Notes: generated by a model not told the origin, from the letters alone. A stretch of 64,000 nt of DNA from Actinophytocola algeriensis (GCF_014203735.1 NZ_JACHJQ010000007.1:372001-436000); one strand, 5' to 3'; positions 44,800-55,118 are shown, counted from the first letter of the stretch. Made by a program: numbers and translations.

Positions 44800-45903
44800 C
44801 TAGCCCTCCGCGGCCAACTGGCCGCACGCGGCCGCGATCTCCTGCCCGCGCGTGTCCCGCACGGTGCAGGCGACGCCGCCCTCGTTGACGCGGCGCACGA
44901 ACTCCCGCTCCACCGGCTTCGGTGACGCGTCCCACTTCGAGCCCGGCGTCGGGTTCAGCGGGATCACGTTCACGTGCACCAGCTGCGAGAGGTGCTTGCG
45001 CAGCCGCTTCGCCAGCAGGTCCGCTCGCCACGGCTGGTCGTTCACGTCGCGGATCAGCGCGTACTCGATCGACACGCGCCGTCCGGAGGTGTCGGCGTAG
45101 TACCGCGCCGCCTCCAGGACCTCGTCGACCGACCAGCGCGTGTTCACCGGCACGAGGGTGTCCCGCAGCTCGTCGTCCGGGGTGTGGAGTGACACCGCCA
45201 GGCGGACCTGCATCTTCTCGTCCGCGAGCTTGCGGATCGCGGGCGCGAGGCCGACCGTCGACACGGTCACGGACCGCTGCGAGATGCCGAGGCCCGACGG
45301 CGCGGGCTCGGTGATGCGCCGGACGGCGGCGACGACGCGCTTGTAGTTGGCGAGCGGCTCACCCATGCCCATGAACACGATGTTCGAGAGACGTCCTGGC
45401 TCACCCAGTTCGCCGTCGCGCATGGCGGCCGCTGCCGTGCGGACCTGGTCGACGATCTCCGCTGTGGACAGGTTGCGCATCAGGCCGCCCTGTCCGGTGG
45501 CGCAGAACGGGCACGCCATGCCGCAGCCCGCCTGGCTCGACACGCAGAGCGTGGTGCGGTCCGGGTAGCGCATGAGCACGCTCTCCACCAGCGTGCCGTC
45601 GTGTGCGCGCCACAGCGTCTTGCGCGTGGCGTCGTCGTCGCAGCTGACGTGCCGGACCACCGTCAGGAGTGGCGGCAGCAGCGCGTCGGCCAGCTGGGTG
45701 CGGGAGGCCGCGGGGATGTCGGTCATCGCGGCGGGGTCGGCGGTCAGGCGGCCGAAGTAGTGGTTCGACAGCTGGTTCGCGCGGAACGGCTTCTCCCCCA
45801 GCTCGGTCACGGCGGCACGCCGCTCCTCGGTGGAGAGGTCGGCGAGATGACGGGGAGGAAGGCCGCGCTTGGGAGCGTCGAAGACCAGAGGCAATGCGGT
45901 CAT
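44800..45903 (-). CDS. rlmN: 23S rRNA (adenine2503-C2)-methyltransferase
   Basis: Radical-SAM enzyme that methylates A2503 of 23S rRNA and A37 of some tRNAs; 367 residues. The cluster motif CGMACPFC has Cys127, Cys131 and Cys134. Also seen are GMGEPLANY and a C-terminal [20 protein letters not shown] with the catalytic cysteine of the family. The ATG at 45903 has an AGGGAT ribosome site. It is divergent from the PadR gene and, as in mycobacteria, follows cdsA in orientation and order. Confidence 0.96.
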   Translation of the reverse strand: MTALPLVFDAPKRGLPPRHLADLSTEERRAAVTELGEKPFRANQLSNHYFGRLTADPAAMTDIPAASRTQLADALLPPLLTVVRHVSCDDDATRKTLWRAHDGTLVESVLMRYPDRTTLCVSSQAGCGMACPFCATGQGGLMRNLSTAEIVDQVRTAAAAMRDGELGEPGRLSNIVFMGMGEPLANYKRVVAAVRRITEPAPSGLGISQRSVTVSTVGLAPAIRKLADEKMQVRLAVSLHTPDDELRDTLVPVNTRWSVDEVLEAARYYADTSGRRVSIEYALIRDVNDQPWRADLLAKRLRKHLSQLVHVNVIPLNPTPGSKWDASPKPVEREFVRRVNEGGVACTVRDTRGQEIAAACGQLAAEG

Positions 45904-45970
45904 ATCCCTACCAGTGTCCCACGTCCGCTGAACTGCCCTGGTCAGAGGCCAGCTCAGGCCCCGAACGTTG

Positions 45971-46012
45971 CATCGCGATAGTTTCCGATATATCGTGAAC
46001 GTATCGCGATAC
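45971..46012. promoter_or_regulatory. Cluster of CGATA/TATCG palindromes upstream of the PadR gene
   Basis: Three AT-rich palindromic boxes occur within 42 bases: ATCGCGAT in 45972-45979, CGATATATCG at 45986-45995, and a perfect GTATCGCGATAC at 46001-46012. They lie in the rlmN-padR divergent gap, 34 bases before the PadR start. PadR proteins commonly bind such boxes and repress their own gene. Confidence 0.6.
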
Positions 46013-46045
46013 CACGCGATGTATCCACAGGGGAGGAACCTGATC

Positions 46046-46759
46046 ATGCGACACGAACACCACTTCAGAGGTGACCCGGGCGTCTTCGGCGACCCGCGCA
46101 TCCACTTCCACCCGGCCGAGGCACGCGGGGGTGTGCCCTTCCCGCCGTTCCCGCCTCCGCCACCCGGCGGCGGCTTCGGCCCGGGTTTCCAGGGCGGCTT
46201 CCCGGGTTTCCCCGGCTTCCCCGGCGCCGAACGGCTGCGGGGCGCCCGTGGGCGCGGCCGCGGTTACGACCGCCACGGCAGGGGCAGGCGCTCCCGTCGC
46301 GGCGACGTCCGCGCCGCGATCCTGGCGCTGCTCCTCGAGCGGCCGATGCACGGCTACGAGATGATCCAGGAGATCAAGGAGCGCAGCGGCGACCTGTGGC
46401 GGCCCAGCCCGGGCTCGGTCTACCCGACGCTCCAGCTCCTCGCCGACGAAGGCCTGATCAACGACGAGGGCCAGGGCTCCCGTCGCCTGTACGCGCTCAC
46501 CGACGAGGGCCGCACGGCCGCCGAGGCGATCGAGACCCCGCCGTGGGAGGAGATCGCACGCGACGCCGACCCCAGGGACGTCAACCTGCGGGACGCGATC
46601 GGCCAGCTCATGGGCGCGACGATGCAGGTCGTCCAGGCCGCGAGCGACGAGCAGAAGAAGCGCTCCATCGATGTGCTCGACAACGCCCGGCGCGAGCTGT
46701 ACTCCATCCTGGGCGAGGCCCCGCCCGCCGACGAGGACGCCGACGAGGACCAGAACTAG
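46046..46759 (+). CDS. PadR-family transcriptional regulator
   Basis: A 237-residue regulator. The first 90 residues are an unusual Gly/Pro/Phe- and Arg-rich leader ([11 protein letters not shown], then a basic [19 protein letters not shown]). The winged helix (about 90-165) contains [19 protein letters not shown] and [20 protein letters not shown]-terminal helical dimerisation region and an acidic tail follow. The ATG has a strong GGGGAGGAA site. Its promoter carries several palindromes, so autoregulation is likely. The stop overlaps the convergent methyltransferase. Confidence 0.9.
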   Translation: MRHEHHFRGDPGVFGDPRIHFHPAEARGGVPFPPFPPPPPGGGFGPGFQGGFPGFPGFPGAERLRGARGRGRGYDRHGRGRRSRRGDVRAAILALLLERPMHGYEMIQEIKERSGDLWRPSPGSVYPTLQLLADEGLINDEGQGSRRLYALTDEGRTAAEAIETPPWEEIARDADPRDVNLRDAIGQLMGATMQVVQAASDEQKKRSIDVLDNARRELYSILGEAPPADEDADEDQN

Positions 46760-47526
46760 AAGATCAAGCCGGTCGGCTTTCTTCTGGTCAACACCCGGTA
46801 GCCGACCGGGAAGTCGAGCCCGGGCACGTCCCGGGCGGCCCGGTCCGCCACGCGTGACGAGAACTCGATCCGCAGCACGGACTCCAGGCTCTCCCGGTCC
46901 CCGAAACGCCACCGCGTCTCGACGGCCCGGCGGTCGAACCCCATCCGCTCGAAGAACCGGTCGACCTCCACCGGGTCGTACTCCGGCAGGTCGGCACGCA
47001 TCCAGTCGCCGTAGGGCCGGTGCCGCGCGTCGAGGTCGACGATCACCAGCACACCGCCGGGGCGGAGCACTCGCTCCGCCTCGGCAAGGCCCTGTTCACA
47101 GCCGGGGCCGAAGAAGTACGCGGTCCGCGCGTGGGCCACGTCCACGCTCGCGTCCGGCAGCGGGAGCCGTTGCGCCGACCCGGTCAGCACGTCGACCGCG
47201 GGCAGCAGGGTCACCCGGTCCTTCGCGAGCCGGACCAGCGGTTCGTACGGCTCCACCCCGGTGACGTGCCGCGCGGTCGACGCGAACCTCGGCAGGTGGA
47301 AACCGGAGCCGCAACCGATGTCCAGCACATCGCGGCCCGTCCAGTCGGCCACCTCGGCCAGGACGCGCCAGATGTCGTCGTGCACGTCCTGCGCCCGGTT
47401 CTCGACCTCGTAGACGTCGGGCCAGTGCCAGATGTTCGGGCTCGGCAACGTCTCGGCGCCGCGGCGCACCGCGGCAAGGCGCTCACGAGCGCGCGACACC
47501 AGTCCCACACCGTCCAGCAATACCAC
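46756..47526 (-). CDS. Class I SAM-dependent methyltransferase
   Basis: A 256-residue Methyltransf_11-type enzyme. Motif I is VLDIGCGSGFHLPRF near 70-84, the acidic post-I residue lies in VTGVEPYEP, and the motif-III-like AERVLRPGGVLVIVDLD is present. The substrate is unknown. The gene begins with GTG four bases after the cdsA stop and may be co-transcribed with it, but it is not a constant part of the cdsA-frr block in relatives I recall. Confidence 0.85.
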   Translation of the reverse strand: MVLLDGVGLVSRARERLAAVRRGAETLPSPNIWHWPDVYEVENRAQDVHDDIWRVLAEVADWTGRDVLDIGCGSGFHLPRFASTARHVTGVEPYEPLVRLAKDRVTLLPAVDVLTGSAQRLPLPDASVDVAHARTAYFFGPGCEQGLAEAERVLRPGGVLVIVDLDARHRPYGDWMRADLPEYDPVEVDRFFERMGFDRRAVETRWRFGDRESLESVLRIEFSSRVADRAARDVPGLDFPVGYRVLTRRKPTGLIF

Positions 47527-47529
47527 CGG

Positions 47530-48429
47530 TCAGCCGGTGATGAACAGGCGCAGCAGCAACCAGGACACCACCGCGGACGGCAGCAGCGAGTCGAGCCGGT
47601 CCATCAGCCCGCCGTGGCCGGGCAGCAGCGTGCCCATGTCCTTGATCCCCAGGTCCCGCTTGATCAGCGACTCCACCAGGTCGCCGACGGTCGCCGTGCA
47701 CACGATCGCGGCGCCGAACAGTGCGCCCTGCCACCACTGCCCGTCCAGCATGAAGGTGACGGCGAGCGTTCCCGCGACGACGCCGAAGAGCATCGAGCCG
47801 ACGAAGCCCTCCCAGGACTTCTTCGGGCTGATCGTCGGCGCCATCGGGTGCCTGCCGAGCTTCGCGCCGGTCGTGTAGCCGCCGACGTCGTTGCACACCA
47901 CCACGACGAGGAAGCACAGCACCCGCGCCACGCCGTCCTCGGCGACCACCAGCATCGCCGCGAACGACGCGAACAGCGGCACGTAGGCGGCGGCCAGGAT
48001 CGACGAGCTGACGTCCCGCAGGTAGTTCTCCGCGCCGCCGCGGAACCGCCACACCAGGCAGGCGAGGATCGTCACGACGAACGCCGCGAGCAACCCGTTG
48101 CGGCCGAACGGCCACGACAGCCAGACCATCGCCTGGCCACCGATGAGCACCGGCCACAGCGTGACGCGGATGTCCGCGCCACGCTTCAGCGCACCCGCCA
48201 GCTCGTAGGTACCCATGGCGACCGCGACCGCGACGACACCGACGAAGATCTGGCGCACGGTCAGCAGCGACACCAGCACGGTGGCGCCGAGCAGGACCCC
48301 GACGGCGATCGCGGCCGGCAGGTTGCGGCCCGCCTTCTTCTGCGCGGGGGCAGGCTCGGCCGCGTCGCCGGTCGTCACACGGTTCTCCTCGACGGGTCCT
48401 GACCCGGTGGGTGCGCTGATCATGTCCAT
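47530..48429 (-). CDS. cdsA: Phosphatidate cytidylyltransferase
   Basis: Makes CDP-diacylglycerol from phosphatidate and CTP, the branch point of phospholipid synthesis; 299 residues with about eight membrane segments. The family signature near the C-terminus is KRDLGIKDMGTLLPGHGGLMDR in outline, with the conserved Lys, Asp and Gly residues present. A polar N-terminal 35 residues precedes the first helix. It follows frr with a 8-base gap. Confidence 0.95.
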   Translation of the reverse strand: MDMISAPTGSGPVEENRVTTGDAAEPAPAQKKAGRNLPAAIAVGVLLGATVLVSLLTVRQIFVGVVAVAVAMGTYELAGALKRGADIRVTLWPVLIGGQAMVWLSWPFGRNGLLAAFVVTILACLVWRFRGGAENYLRDVSSSILAAAYVPLFASFAAMLVVAEDGVARVLCFLVVVVCNDVGGYTTGAKLGRHPMAPTISPKKSWEGFVGSMLFGVVAGTLAVTFMLDGQWWQGALFGAAIVCTATVGDLVESLIKRDLGIKDMGTLLPGHGGLMDRLDSLLPSAVVSWLLLRLFITG

Positions 48430-48437
48430 ACCGGAGC

Positions 48438-48995
48438 TCAGACCTCGAGCAGTTCTGTTTCCTTGTGCTTCACGAGCTCCTCGACCTGGGAGACGTACTT
48501 GTCGGTGAGGTTCTGCAGCTCCTTCTCGGCGCGCGTCACCTCGTCCTCACCGGCCTCGCCGTCCTTCTGGATGCGGTGCAGCTCCTCGTTCGCCTTGCGG
48601 CGGACGTTGCGGATGGCGACCTTGGCGTCCTCGCCCTTGGACTTGGCCACCTTCACCATCTCCCGGCGGCGCTCCTCGGTCAGCTGGGGGATGACGACGC
48701 GGATGAGCGCGCCGTCGTTGCTGGGGTTGACCCCCATGTCCGAGTCGCGGATCGCCTTTTCGATGGCGCCCAGCTGGCTGACGTCGTAGGGCTTGATCAC
48801 CGCCATCCGCGCCTCGGGCACGCTCACGCCCGCGAGCTGGTTCAGCGGCGTCGGCGAACCGTAGTAGTCGACGACGATCCGGGAGAACATCCCGGAGCTG
48901 GCGCGGCCGGTCCGCACGGAGGCGAGCTCCTCCTTGGCGTGCGTCACCGCCCTATCCATCTTCTCCTCGGCGTCGAAGAGTGTTTCGTCGATCAA
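48438..48995 (-). CDS. frr: Ribosome recycling factor
   Basis: Splits post-termination ribosomes together with EF-G; 185 residues, full length. Typical segments are [37 protein letters not shown] and [11 protein letters not shown]. The start is a TTG at 48995 with a GGAG site six bases upstream, matching the family N-terminus MIDE. It lies between pyrH and cdsA as in most actinobacteria. Confidence 0.97.
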   Translation of the reverse strand: MIDETLFDAEEKMDRAVTHAKEELASVRTGRASSGMFSRIVVDYYGSPTPLNQLAGVSVPEARMAVIKPYDVSQLGAIEKAIRDSDMGVNPSNDGALIRVVIPQLTEERRREMVKVAKSKGEDAKVAIRNVRRKANEELHRIQKDGEAGEDEVTRAEKELQNLTDKYVSQVEELVKHKETELLEV

Positions 48996-49034
48996 AGCCT
49001 GCTCCTGTTTCTCAGAGTCCCTGTGTCACCGGTG

Positions 49035-49757
49035 TCAGGGAGTGCTGACCACAGTGCCGATCCTCTCACCACGCACCGCGCGGGCGATGTTCCCCTCGGT
49101 GAGCAGATTGAACACGATGATCGGCATGTTGTTGTCCATGCACAGGCTGAACGCTGTGGCGTCCGCGACCGCGAGCCCTTGTTCGAGTACCTCGCGGTGG
49201 GTGATGTGCTCGTACATCTTGGCGTCCGGGTCGGTCTTCGGGTCGGCGGTGTAGACGCCGTCGACCGACTTGGCCATCAGCACGACCTCGCAGCCGATCT
49301 CCAGCGCACGCTGCGCGGCCGCGGTGTCGGTGGAGAAGTACGGCATGCCGACCCCGCCCGCGAAGATCACCACGCGACCCTTCTCCAGGTGCCGCTCGGC
49401 GCGGCGCGGGATGTACGGCTCGGCGACCTGGCCCATCGTGATGGCGGTCTGCACCCGCGTGTCGATGCCCAGCTTCTCCAGGAAGTCCTGCAGGGCGAGG
49501 CAGTTCATGACGGTGCCCAGCATCGCCATGTAGTCGGCGCGGTCGCGGTCCATCCCGCGCTGTGACAGCTCGGCGCCGCGGAAGAAGTTACCGCCGCCGA
49601 TCACCACGGAGACCTGGACGCCGTCGCGCACGACCTCGGCGATCTGCCTCGCCACCGTCGCCACCACGTCGGGGTCGACGCCGACCTCGCCGCCGCCGAA
49701 CATCTCGCCGCCCAGCTTGAGCAGCACTCTGCGGAAACCGTGTCGCGACAGTTCCAT
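49035..49757 (-). CDS. pyrH: UMP kinase
   Basis: Phosphorylates UMP to UDP; a 240-residue amino-acid-kinase-fold hexamer. Seen are [35 protein letters not shown] and [27 protein letters not shown] site precedes the ATG. It is separated from tsf by a terminator hairpin, so it probably has its own promoter or depends on read-through. Confidence 0.97.
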   Translation of the reverse strand: MELSRHGFRRVLLKLGGEMFGGGEVGVDPDVVATVARQIAEVVRDGVQVSVVIGGGNFFRGAELSQRGMDRDRADYMAMLGTVMNCLALQDFLEKLGIDTRVQTAITMGQVAEPYIPRRAERHLEKGRVVIFAGGVGMPYFSTDTAAAQRALEIGCEVVLMAKSVDGVYTADPKTDPDAKMYEHITHREVLEQGLAVADATAFSLCMDNNMPIIVFNLLTEGNIARAVRGERIGTVVSTP

Positions 49758-49795
49758 GGGTATCCCCTCAGTGGGTGGTCTTTCTACAGGCGAAT

Positions 49796-49828
49796 GCCCC
49801 GCCCTCAGTGATGCATCGAGGGCGGGGC
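49796..49828 (-). terminator. Terminator after tsf
   Basis: GCCCCGCCCTC (49796-49806) pairs perfectly with GAGGGCGGGGC (49818-49828) across an 11-base loop, 25 bases after the tsf stop and upstream of pyrH. Confidence 0.85.
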
Positions 49829-49853
49829 ACCGCCTGGGGTCCAGGCTTGGAGA

Positions 49854-50669
49854 TCAGGACTGGCCGATCTCGAAGCGGGCGAACCGGGTGACCGTGATAC
49901 CGGCCGCGTCGAGGAGCGCCTTCACGGACTTCTTGGAGTCCTGCACGGAGGCCTGCTCGTTGAGCACGACGTCCTTGTAGAACCCGTTGACGCGACCTTC
50001 GACGATCTTGGGCAGCGCCGCCTCCGGCTTGCCCTCCTCGCGCGAGGTCTCCTCGGCGATGCGGCGCTCCGCGGCGACGACGTCCTCGGGGACCTCGTCG
50101 CGGGTGACGTAGCGCGGCTTCATCGCGGCGACCTGCATGGCGGCACCGCGAGCGGCCTCCGCGTCGTCACCGGTGTACTCGACCACGACGCCGACGGTCG
50201 GCGGCAGGTCGGGGTCGCGACGGTGCAGGTAGGTGGTGACGGCGCCCTCGAACACCGCGACCCTGCGCAGCTCCAGCTTCTCGCCGATCTTTGCCGACAG
50301 CTCCTGCAGGGCGTCGGTGACGGACTTGCCGTCCAGGTCGGCCTTGAGCAGCGTGTCGACGTCGGCCGGCTTGGTGGCCTTCGCGGCGGCGACGATCTTG
50401 TCGCCGAGCGCGGTGAAGTCGGCGTTCTTCGCGACGAAGTCCGTCTCGCAGTTCAGCTCGATCATCACGCCGCCGTCGGCCGCGACCAGGCCGTTGGTGG
50501 TGGTGCGCTCGGCCCGCTTGCCGACGTCCTTCGCACCCTTGATGCGGAGGAACTCGACAGCCTTGTCGAAGTCGCCGTCGGACTCGTCGAGGGCCTTCTT
50601 GCAGGCCATCATGCCCGCGCCGGTGAGCTCACGGAGCCGCTTGAGGTCAGCCGTGGTGTAGTTAGCCAT
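49854..50669 (-). CDS. tsf: Translation elongation factor Ts
   Basis: Nucleotide-exchange factor for EF-Tu; 271 residues. The UBA-like N-terminus ([24 protein letters not shown]) is followed by the TDFVAKN core motif (CETDFVAKN near 75-83) and a C-terminal helical domain. It follows rpsB by 35 bases in the usual rpsB-tsf operon and ends at a strong hairpin. Confidence 0.97.
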   Translation of the reverse strand: MANYTTADLKRLRELTGAGMMACKKALDESDGDFDKAVEFLRIKGAKDVGKRAERTTTNGLVAADGGVMIELNCETDFVAKNADFTALGDKIVAAAKATKPADVDTLLKADLDGKSVTDALQELSAKIGEKLELRRVAVFEGAVTTYLHRRDPDLPPTVGVVVEYTGDDAEAARGAAMQVAAMKPRYVTRDEVPEDVVAAERRIAEETSREEGKPEAALPKIVEGRVNGFYKDVVLNEQASVQDSKKSVKALLDAAGITVTRFARFEIGQS

Positions 50670-50704
50670 TGTGGCTCTGTCCGTCCTTCTTTCGGGTGGG
50701 TCGC

Positions 50705-51565
50705 TTACTCGGAGTCGGCAGGCTTCTCCGCCGGCGCGGCGGCGGCAGCAGCGTCACTGCCACCCGCCGCCGGGGCGGTCTGGCCGACGAGGAGCTCCTG
50801 CTCCCACTCCGGCAGCGGCTCGTCCGAGACGCCCGGCTGCGGCTTCTCCTCGCCGTCCGGCACGCCGTTGCGGACACCCGAGCGCGCCATGAGACCCGCG
50901 GCCGCGGCCTCGGCGACGACCTTGGTCAGCAGCGCGGCGGAGCGGATCGCGTCGTCGTTGCCCGGGATCGGGTAGTCGACCTCGTCGGGGTCGCAGTTGG
51001 TGTCGAGGATCGCGACGACCGGGATGTGCAGCTTGCGCGCCTCACCGACCGCGATGTGCTCCTTCTTGGTGTCGACGATCCACACCGCGCTGGGCACCTT
51101 GGCCATGTCGCGGATACCGCCGAGGGTCCGCTCCAGCTTGTCCTTCTCGCGGGTCAGCATCAGGATCTCTTTCTTGGTGCGACCCTGGAAGCCACCGGTC
51201 TGCTCCATCGTCTCCAGCTCCTTGAGGCGCTGGAGGCGCTTGTGCACGGTCTGGAAGTTGGTGAGCATGCCGCCGAGCCAGCGCTGGTTCACGAAGGGCA
51301 TGCCCACGCGGAGCGCCTCGTTCGCGATCGCTTCCTGCGCCTGCTTCTTCGTGCCGACGAACAGGATCGTCCCGCCGTGCGCGACGGTCTCCTTGATGAA
51401 CTCGTAGGCGCGGTCGATGTAGGACAGCGTCTGCTGCAGGTCGATGATGTAGATGCCGTTGCGCTCGGTGAAGATGTAGCGCTTCATCTTCGGGTTCCAG
51501 CGGCGGGTCTGATGCCCGAAGTGCACGCCGGAATCGAGCAGCTGCTTCATGGTGACGACGGCCAT
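50705..51565 (-). CDS. rpsB: 30S ribosomal protein S2
   Basis: Small-subunit ribosomal protein of 286 residues: [20 protein letters not shown] at the N-terminus, [14 protein letters not shown] and [16 protein letters not shown] in the core. The last 45 residues are an Ala/Pro/Glu-rich tail, common in actinobacterial S2. The ATG at 51565 fits the family; the open frame continues upstream without homology. Confidence 0.97.
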   Translation of the reverse strand: MAVVTMKQLLDSGVHFGHQTRRWNPKMKRYIFTERNGIYIIDLQQTLSYIDRAYEFIKETVAHGGTILFVGTKKQAQEAIANEALRVGMPFVNQRWLGGMLTNFQTVHKRLQRLKELETMEQTGGFQGRTKKEILMLTREKDKLERTLGGIRDMAKVPSAVWIVDTKKEHIAVGEARKLHIPVVAILDTNCDPDEVDYPIPGNDDAIRSAALLTKVVAEAAAAGLMARSGVRNGVPDGEEKPQPGVSDEPLPEWEQELLVGQTAPAAGGSDAAAAAAPAEKPADSE

Positions 51566-51902
51566 GGCCTGGTTCGCACCTTCTTCTTCTCTTGCGCGCC
51601 GGGTTGCGGTGCCGGCGCGGTGTCGGTTTGTCGGGATGGCGGTGCCATCCGCCCTGGTGCCGGTGCCGGCAGCCGAACCCTCGACTGTGGTGCCGCGTAG
51701 TCTCGGGACCGCCGAATGCCGCTTGCCGCGAGGCAAACGCACTGGCACGCGAAGTCGACCCGCGTTGCCACGGGGCGCGAAAACAGTGTACGCGGTGCAC
51801 CCGACCGGGCCCGACACCGGTCGGCGGTTACCTGCCGGTTGTCCACAGCCCGACCAGTTGTCCACAGCCCGCGCCTCGCGCTCCCTCCCCGTCGGTCTCC
51901 CC
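51566..51902. other. Divergent promoter region of rpsB and the M23 peptidase gene
   Basis: No gene is supported in these 337 bases. On the minus strand a TACACT at 51785-51790 fits an actinobacterial -10, but I find no matching -35. A perfect 7-bp hairpin GGATGGC-GGT-GCCATCC (51634-51650) would lie in the rpsB leader RNA and could affect its translation. Both are tentative. Confidence 0.4.
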
Positions 51903-52481
51903 ATGCATCGTGGACCCATGCCTGCCTTCCTGCTCCTCCTCACCCTCCTCACCAGCACCCTCGTGGTCCCGGCGGCCGCATCGGCCCCGGCCCGCGCGCC
52001 GTCCGCGGACCCGCGCCCCCGGTTCGGCTGGCCACTGGCGGCGCCGCATCCGGTGGTCCGGCCTTACCAGGCGCCGACGACCCCGTACGGCCCCGGCCAC
52101 CGCGGCGTCGACCTGGGCGGACCGGCAGGCGCGCCAGTAACGGCGGCGGGCGACGGCGTGGTCGTGTACGCGGCGGACCTGGCCCTGCGAGGCGTGGTGT
52201 CCATCGACCACGGCGACGGCCTGCGCACCACGTACGAACCGGTGACGCCGGCGGTGACCGTCGGTCGGCACGTCACCCTCGGCACGGTCATCGGCCACCT
52301 GGCGCCCGGCCACCTGGGCTGCACGGCGGCATGCCTGCACTGGGGCGCCCGCCGCGGCGAGGAGTACCTGGACCCACTCGGCCTCCTGACGACGGGCCGG
52401 GTGCGGCTACTGCCGTGGGACGGCAGTGCTGTGTCACCAACGTTTGCCGGGTCCTTCGGTGATCCGGCTGGGGCTGGGTAG
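51903..52481 (+). CDS. Secreted M23-family peptidoglycan peptidase
   Basis: A 192-residue LytM-type zinc endopeptidase, probably exported: a hydrophobic signal segment (about 7-24) ends in an Ala-rich site. The zinc motifs are GHRGVDLGG (His and Asp) and LHWGAR. A second ATG at 51918 is an alternative start. The same kind of gene sits divergent from rpsB in mycobacteria (Rv2891). It is likely a cell-wall hydrolase, though small for an autonomous enzyme. Confidence 0.88.
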   Translation: MHRGPMPAFLLLLTLLTSTLVVPAAASAPARAPSADPRPRFGWPLAAPHPVVRPYQAPTTPYGPGHRGVDLGGPAGAPVTAAGDGVVVYAADLALRGVVSIDHGDGLRTTYEPVTPAVTVGRHVTLGTVIGHLAPGHLGCTAACLHWGARRGEEYLDPLGLLTTGRVRLLPWDGSAVSPTFAGSFGDPAGAG

Positions 52482-52603
52482 CCCTGAAGGCCCGAAAGAC
52501 GCGCGAGGGCACGAGCCCCACACCACACCCGAGGCTGCCTGCCATCCCGTGCAGAACACACCAGAAGACGAACCCCGACCAGCACAAGCACAGCTCAGTA
52601 CAG

Positions 52604-54148
52604 CTAAGCCTCGGTCTTCTCCAGCAGCTTCGCGCGCAGGCGCAGCACGGCACGCGTGTGGAGCTGGCACACCCGGGACTCGGTGACACCGAGGACCCGG
52701 CCGATCTCCGCGAGGGTGAGGTTCTCGAAGTAGTACAGGGTGACGACGACCCGGTCCCGCTCCGCGAGGTGCGCGATGGCCTGCGCGAGCTGCCGCCGGT
52801 TGTCCTGGTCGACGAGCAACGCGACCGGGTCCAGGGCCTCCTGGTCCTCGAGGATGTCCGCGAGCGGGGTGGACCCGCGCCCGGCGGCGGCGAGCTCGTC
52901 GAGTGCGACGACGCTGGTCAGCTGCAGCTGGGCGTAGACGTCCCGCAGCTCGTGCAGTGAGAGGCCCAGTTCGTCGGCCAGCTCGGCGTCGGTGGGTGTG
53001 CGGCGCAGCTGGGCGCCGAGCCGCTCGAGGGCGCGCTCGACCTCGCGGGCGCGGCCACGCACGGAGCGGGGCACCCAGTCCTGCGCGCGGAGGTCGTCGA
53101 GGATCGCGCCGCGAATGCGCTGCATCGCGTACGTCTCGAACTTCAGCCCGCGCTCGGGCTCGAACTTCTCGATGGCGTCGACCAGCCCGAAGATCCCGGA
53201 CTGGATCAGGTCGGCCACCTCGACGTGCGCGGGCAACCCGGTGCCGACCCGCCCGGCGACGTACTTCACGAGCGGCGCGTAGTGCAGCACGAGCCGGTCC
53301 CGCAGCCGCTGCTCCCGCTGCTCCCCGAACCGCCGCCACAAGGCGACGATGCCCGCTTCGACGTCGTCGAAGGTCCGCTGGTCGCCGGGCAGCACACCGG
53401 CCGTGTCGCCGAAACCGAACGTCGCGGGGCCACCGACCACAGCTTGATGAGAGACGCCGTTCACCACGGCACCCCCCTCGTCCCCCACGTGCCCAGCACC
53501 AGTGCCTTCTCCGGACGCACTGTCACTCCCGGCCCCGCCCCCGGCGACAGGCCGCCCGTTCCCGACGGTAGTGCCACGGGAGGCAGTCGCGCCCGTCCCG
53601 TCACCTCCGGCCACCCGACGAGGCTTGGCGAGGAGGCCGCCGTTCGTCGGCGCGACACCTTGCTCGCCAGCGCTCGCCTTCGGGGAGTGCCTGCTGTTCG
53701 CGGGCTTGGCGCCACGTTCCTCACCACTCGTCCCCGAGTGGTTCCGCCCGTTCGCGAACGTGCCGCCGCGCACCTCGGCGCTCGCCATCGGGGTATGCCC
53801 GTTCGCGGACGCGCCGCCACGCTCGGCGGTCCTTGACGCGTCGTGGCCGTTCGCGCGGGTGCCGTTCCGGTGACCGTTCGCCGGTGTGGGGACCTGCGTG
53901 CCGTTGGGGTGGGTGTCGCTGTGGTGGGTGCCGTTGGTTCGGCCGTTGCGGAGTGAGGTGTCACGCTCCGTGTTCGATGTTGGTTGACCGTCGAGCTGTG
54001 CACGGGGGGCCGGGGTGCGCCGGCCGAGTGCGACGGCGGTGCGGGCGCCGTTGCCGCGGGCGTCACCGGCCTGCGCCCGGTCTCCGGGCGCAGCCGACGT
54101 TCGCGAACCTTCCCCTGGCTCATCGGGAACGGGGGTGCGTTCGGTCAT
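52604..54148 (-). CDS. whiG: WhiG/FliA-type RNA polymerase sigma factor with long N-terminal extension
   Basis: Sigma-28-group factor of 514 residues. The sigma part occupies about 263-514: region 2 (LIQSGIFGLVDAIEKFEPER, TYAMQRIRGAILDDLRAQDW), region 3 (ELADELGLSLHELRDVYAQL) and region 4 (LTLAEIGRVLGVTESRVCQLHTRA). WhiG homologues are normally about 250-280 residues. The extra 262 residues are Gly/Asn/Thr/Ala-rich, with repeated NG pairs and an 18-residue degenerate repeat at 110-180 (RGGxxAN). Codon third positions there remain GC-rich, as in real coding sequence. The ATG lies inside the xerC end (29-base overlap). It presumably controls sporulation genes; an internal start is possible. Confidence 0.88.
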   Translation of the reverse strand: MTERTPVPDEPGEGSRTSAAPGDRAQAGDARGNGARTAVALGRRTPAPRAQLDGQPTSNTERDTSLRNGRTNGTHHSDTHPNGTQVPTPANGHRNGTRANGHDASRTAERGGASANGHTPMASAEVRGGTFANGRNHSGTSGEERGAKPANSRHSPKASAGEQGVAPTNGGLLAKPRRVAGGDGTGATASRGTTVGNGRPVAGGGAGSDSASGEGTGAGHVGDEGGAVVNGVSHQAVVGGPATFGFGDTAGVLPGDQRTFDDVEAGIVALWRRFGEQREQRLRDRLVLHYAPLVKYVAGRVGTGLPAHVEVADLIQSGIFGLVDAIEKFEPERGLKFETYAMQRIRGAILDDLRAQDWVPRSVRGRAREVERALERLGAQLRRTPTDAELADELGLSLHELRDVYAQLQLTSVVALDELAAAGRGSTPLADILEDQEALDPVALLVDQDNRRQLAQAIAHLAERDRVVVTLYYFENLTLAEIGRVLGVTESRVCQLHTRAVLRLRAKLLEKTEA

Positions 54149-55118
54149 GGATTGCCTTCAGCCGTTCGACGGTCACGTGGGTGTAAAGCTGCGTTGTTGC
54201 GAGCGTAGCGTGACCAAGTAGCTCCTGGACGCTACGAAGATCAGCACCACCTTCGAGCAAATGTGTCGCAGCAGAGTGACGCAGACCATGCGGTCCCATG
54301 ACGGGAACACCCGGAATTGCGCTCAACGCCTTGTGCACGATACGTCGAACACTGGCCGGTTGGAACCGGCCGCCGCGTGCTCCCAGTAACAACGCGGGCG
54401 GCGAGGACGGCCGTGTGAGGGCGGGCCGACCGCGCCGAAGCCAGTCGATGACGGCCCGGAGCGCGGGCTCGCCGAACGGCACGCTGCGCTCCTTGCCGCC
54501 CTTGCCGAGCACCACGACCAGTCGCTTTTCAAGATCGATGTGGTCGACGTCCAGGCCGCACAGCTCGGACACGCGGATGCCCGTCGCGTACAGCAGCTCG
54601 AGCAAGGCGTGATCACGGAGAGCTACCGCGTCCAGTTCGGCCGCGCCCTTCTTCGACGCCGCGAGAACCTCGTCCGCCTGGTCCTGTCGCAGCACCGACG
54701 GCAGCTTGCGGTGCGGCCGCGGTGACGCGAGCCGGGCGCCCGGGTCGCTCGCCAGGTGTCCGCGCCGGTGCGCCCACGCGGTGAACGCCCGCGCGCCAGC
54801 CGCCCGCCGCGCCATCGTCGTCCGGCTCACGTCCGCACTCCGCTGGGCGGCGAGCCACGCGCGCAGTGCCGTCAGGTTCAGCGCCGCGACGCCCTTTCCC
54901 TGGCTCCGGTCGATGCTGCGGTTGCCGCCGACCGTCGGCAGGCCGTGCAGGTACCCGAGCAGCGAGACCACGTCCGCGACGTAGGCGCGGACCGTGTGCG
55001 CGGACAGCCCGCGTTCGAGGCCGAGGTGCCGCTCGTAGGCGGCGACGACCGCACCGACGTCCTCGGGCAGTTCGTCCCGGATTCGGTGCAGGTCGACCCT
55101 CGCGCGTGACTCGGACAC
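54120..55118 (-). CDS. xerC: Tyrosine recombinase XerC
   Basis: Site-specific recombinase of 332 residues that resolves chromosome dimers. The SAM-like N-terminal domain is followed by the catalytic domain with R182 (GIRVSEL), K206, H277-xx-R280 (HGLRHSA), H303 (LGHATL) and nucleophile Y312 (TQLYTH). An insertion of about 20 residues near 65-80 (GGNRSIDRSQGKG) is unusual. The location beside dprA is the conserved host site, so this is the housekeeping XerC and not an element integrase. Confidence 0.95.
   Translation of the reverse strand: MSESRARVDLHRIRDELPEDVGAVVAAYERHLGLERGLSAHTVRAYVADVVSLLGYLHGLPTVGGNRSIDRSQGKGVAALNLTALRAWLAAQRSADVSRTTMARRAAGARAFTAWAHRRGHLASDPGARLASPRPHRKLPSVLRQDQADEVLAASKKGAAELDAVALRDHALLELLYATGIRVSELCGLDVDHIDLEKRLVVVLGKGGKERSVPFGEPALRAVIDWLRRGRPALTRPSSPPALLLGARGGRFQPASVRRIVHKALSAIPGVPVMGPHGLRHSAATHLLEGGADLRSVQELLGHATLATTQLYTHVTVERLKAIHDRTHPRSR

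Noticed and set aside
54120-55118. XerC-like gene as integrase of the element
   Set aside because: It sits in the conserved host order next to dprA, has host-like GC, and the element has its own serine recombinase.
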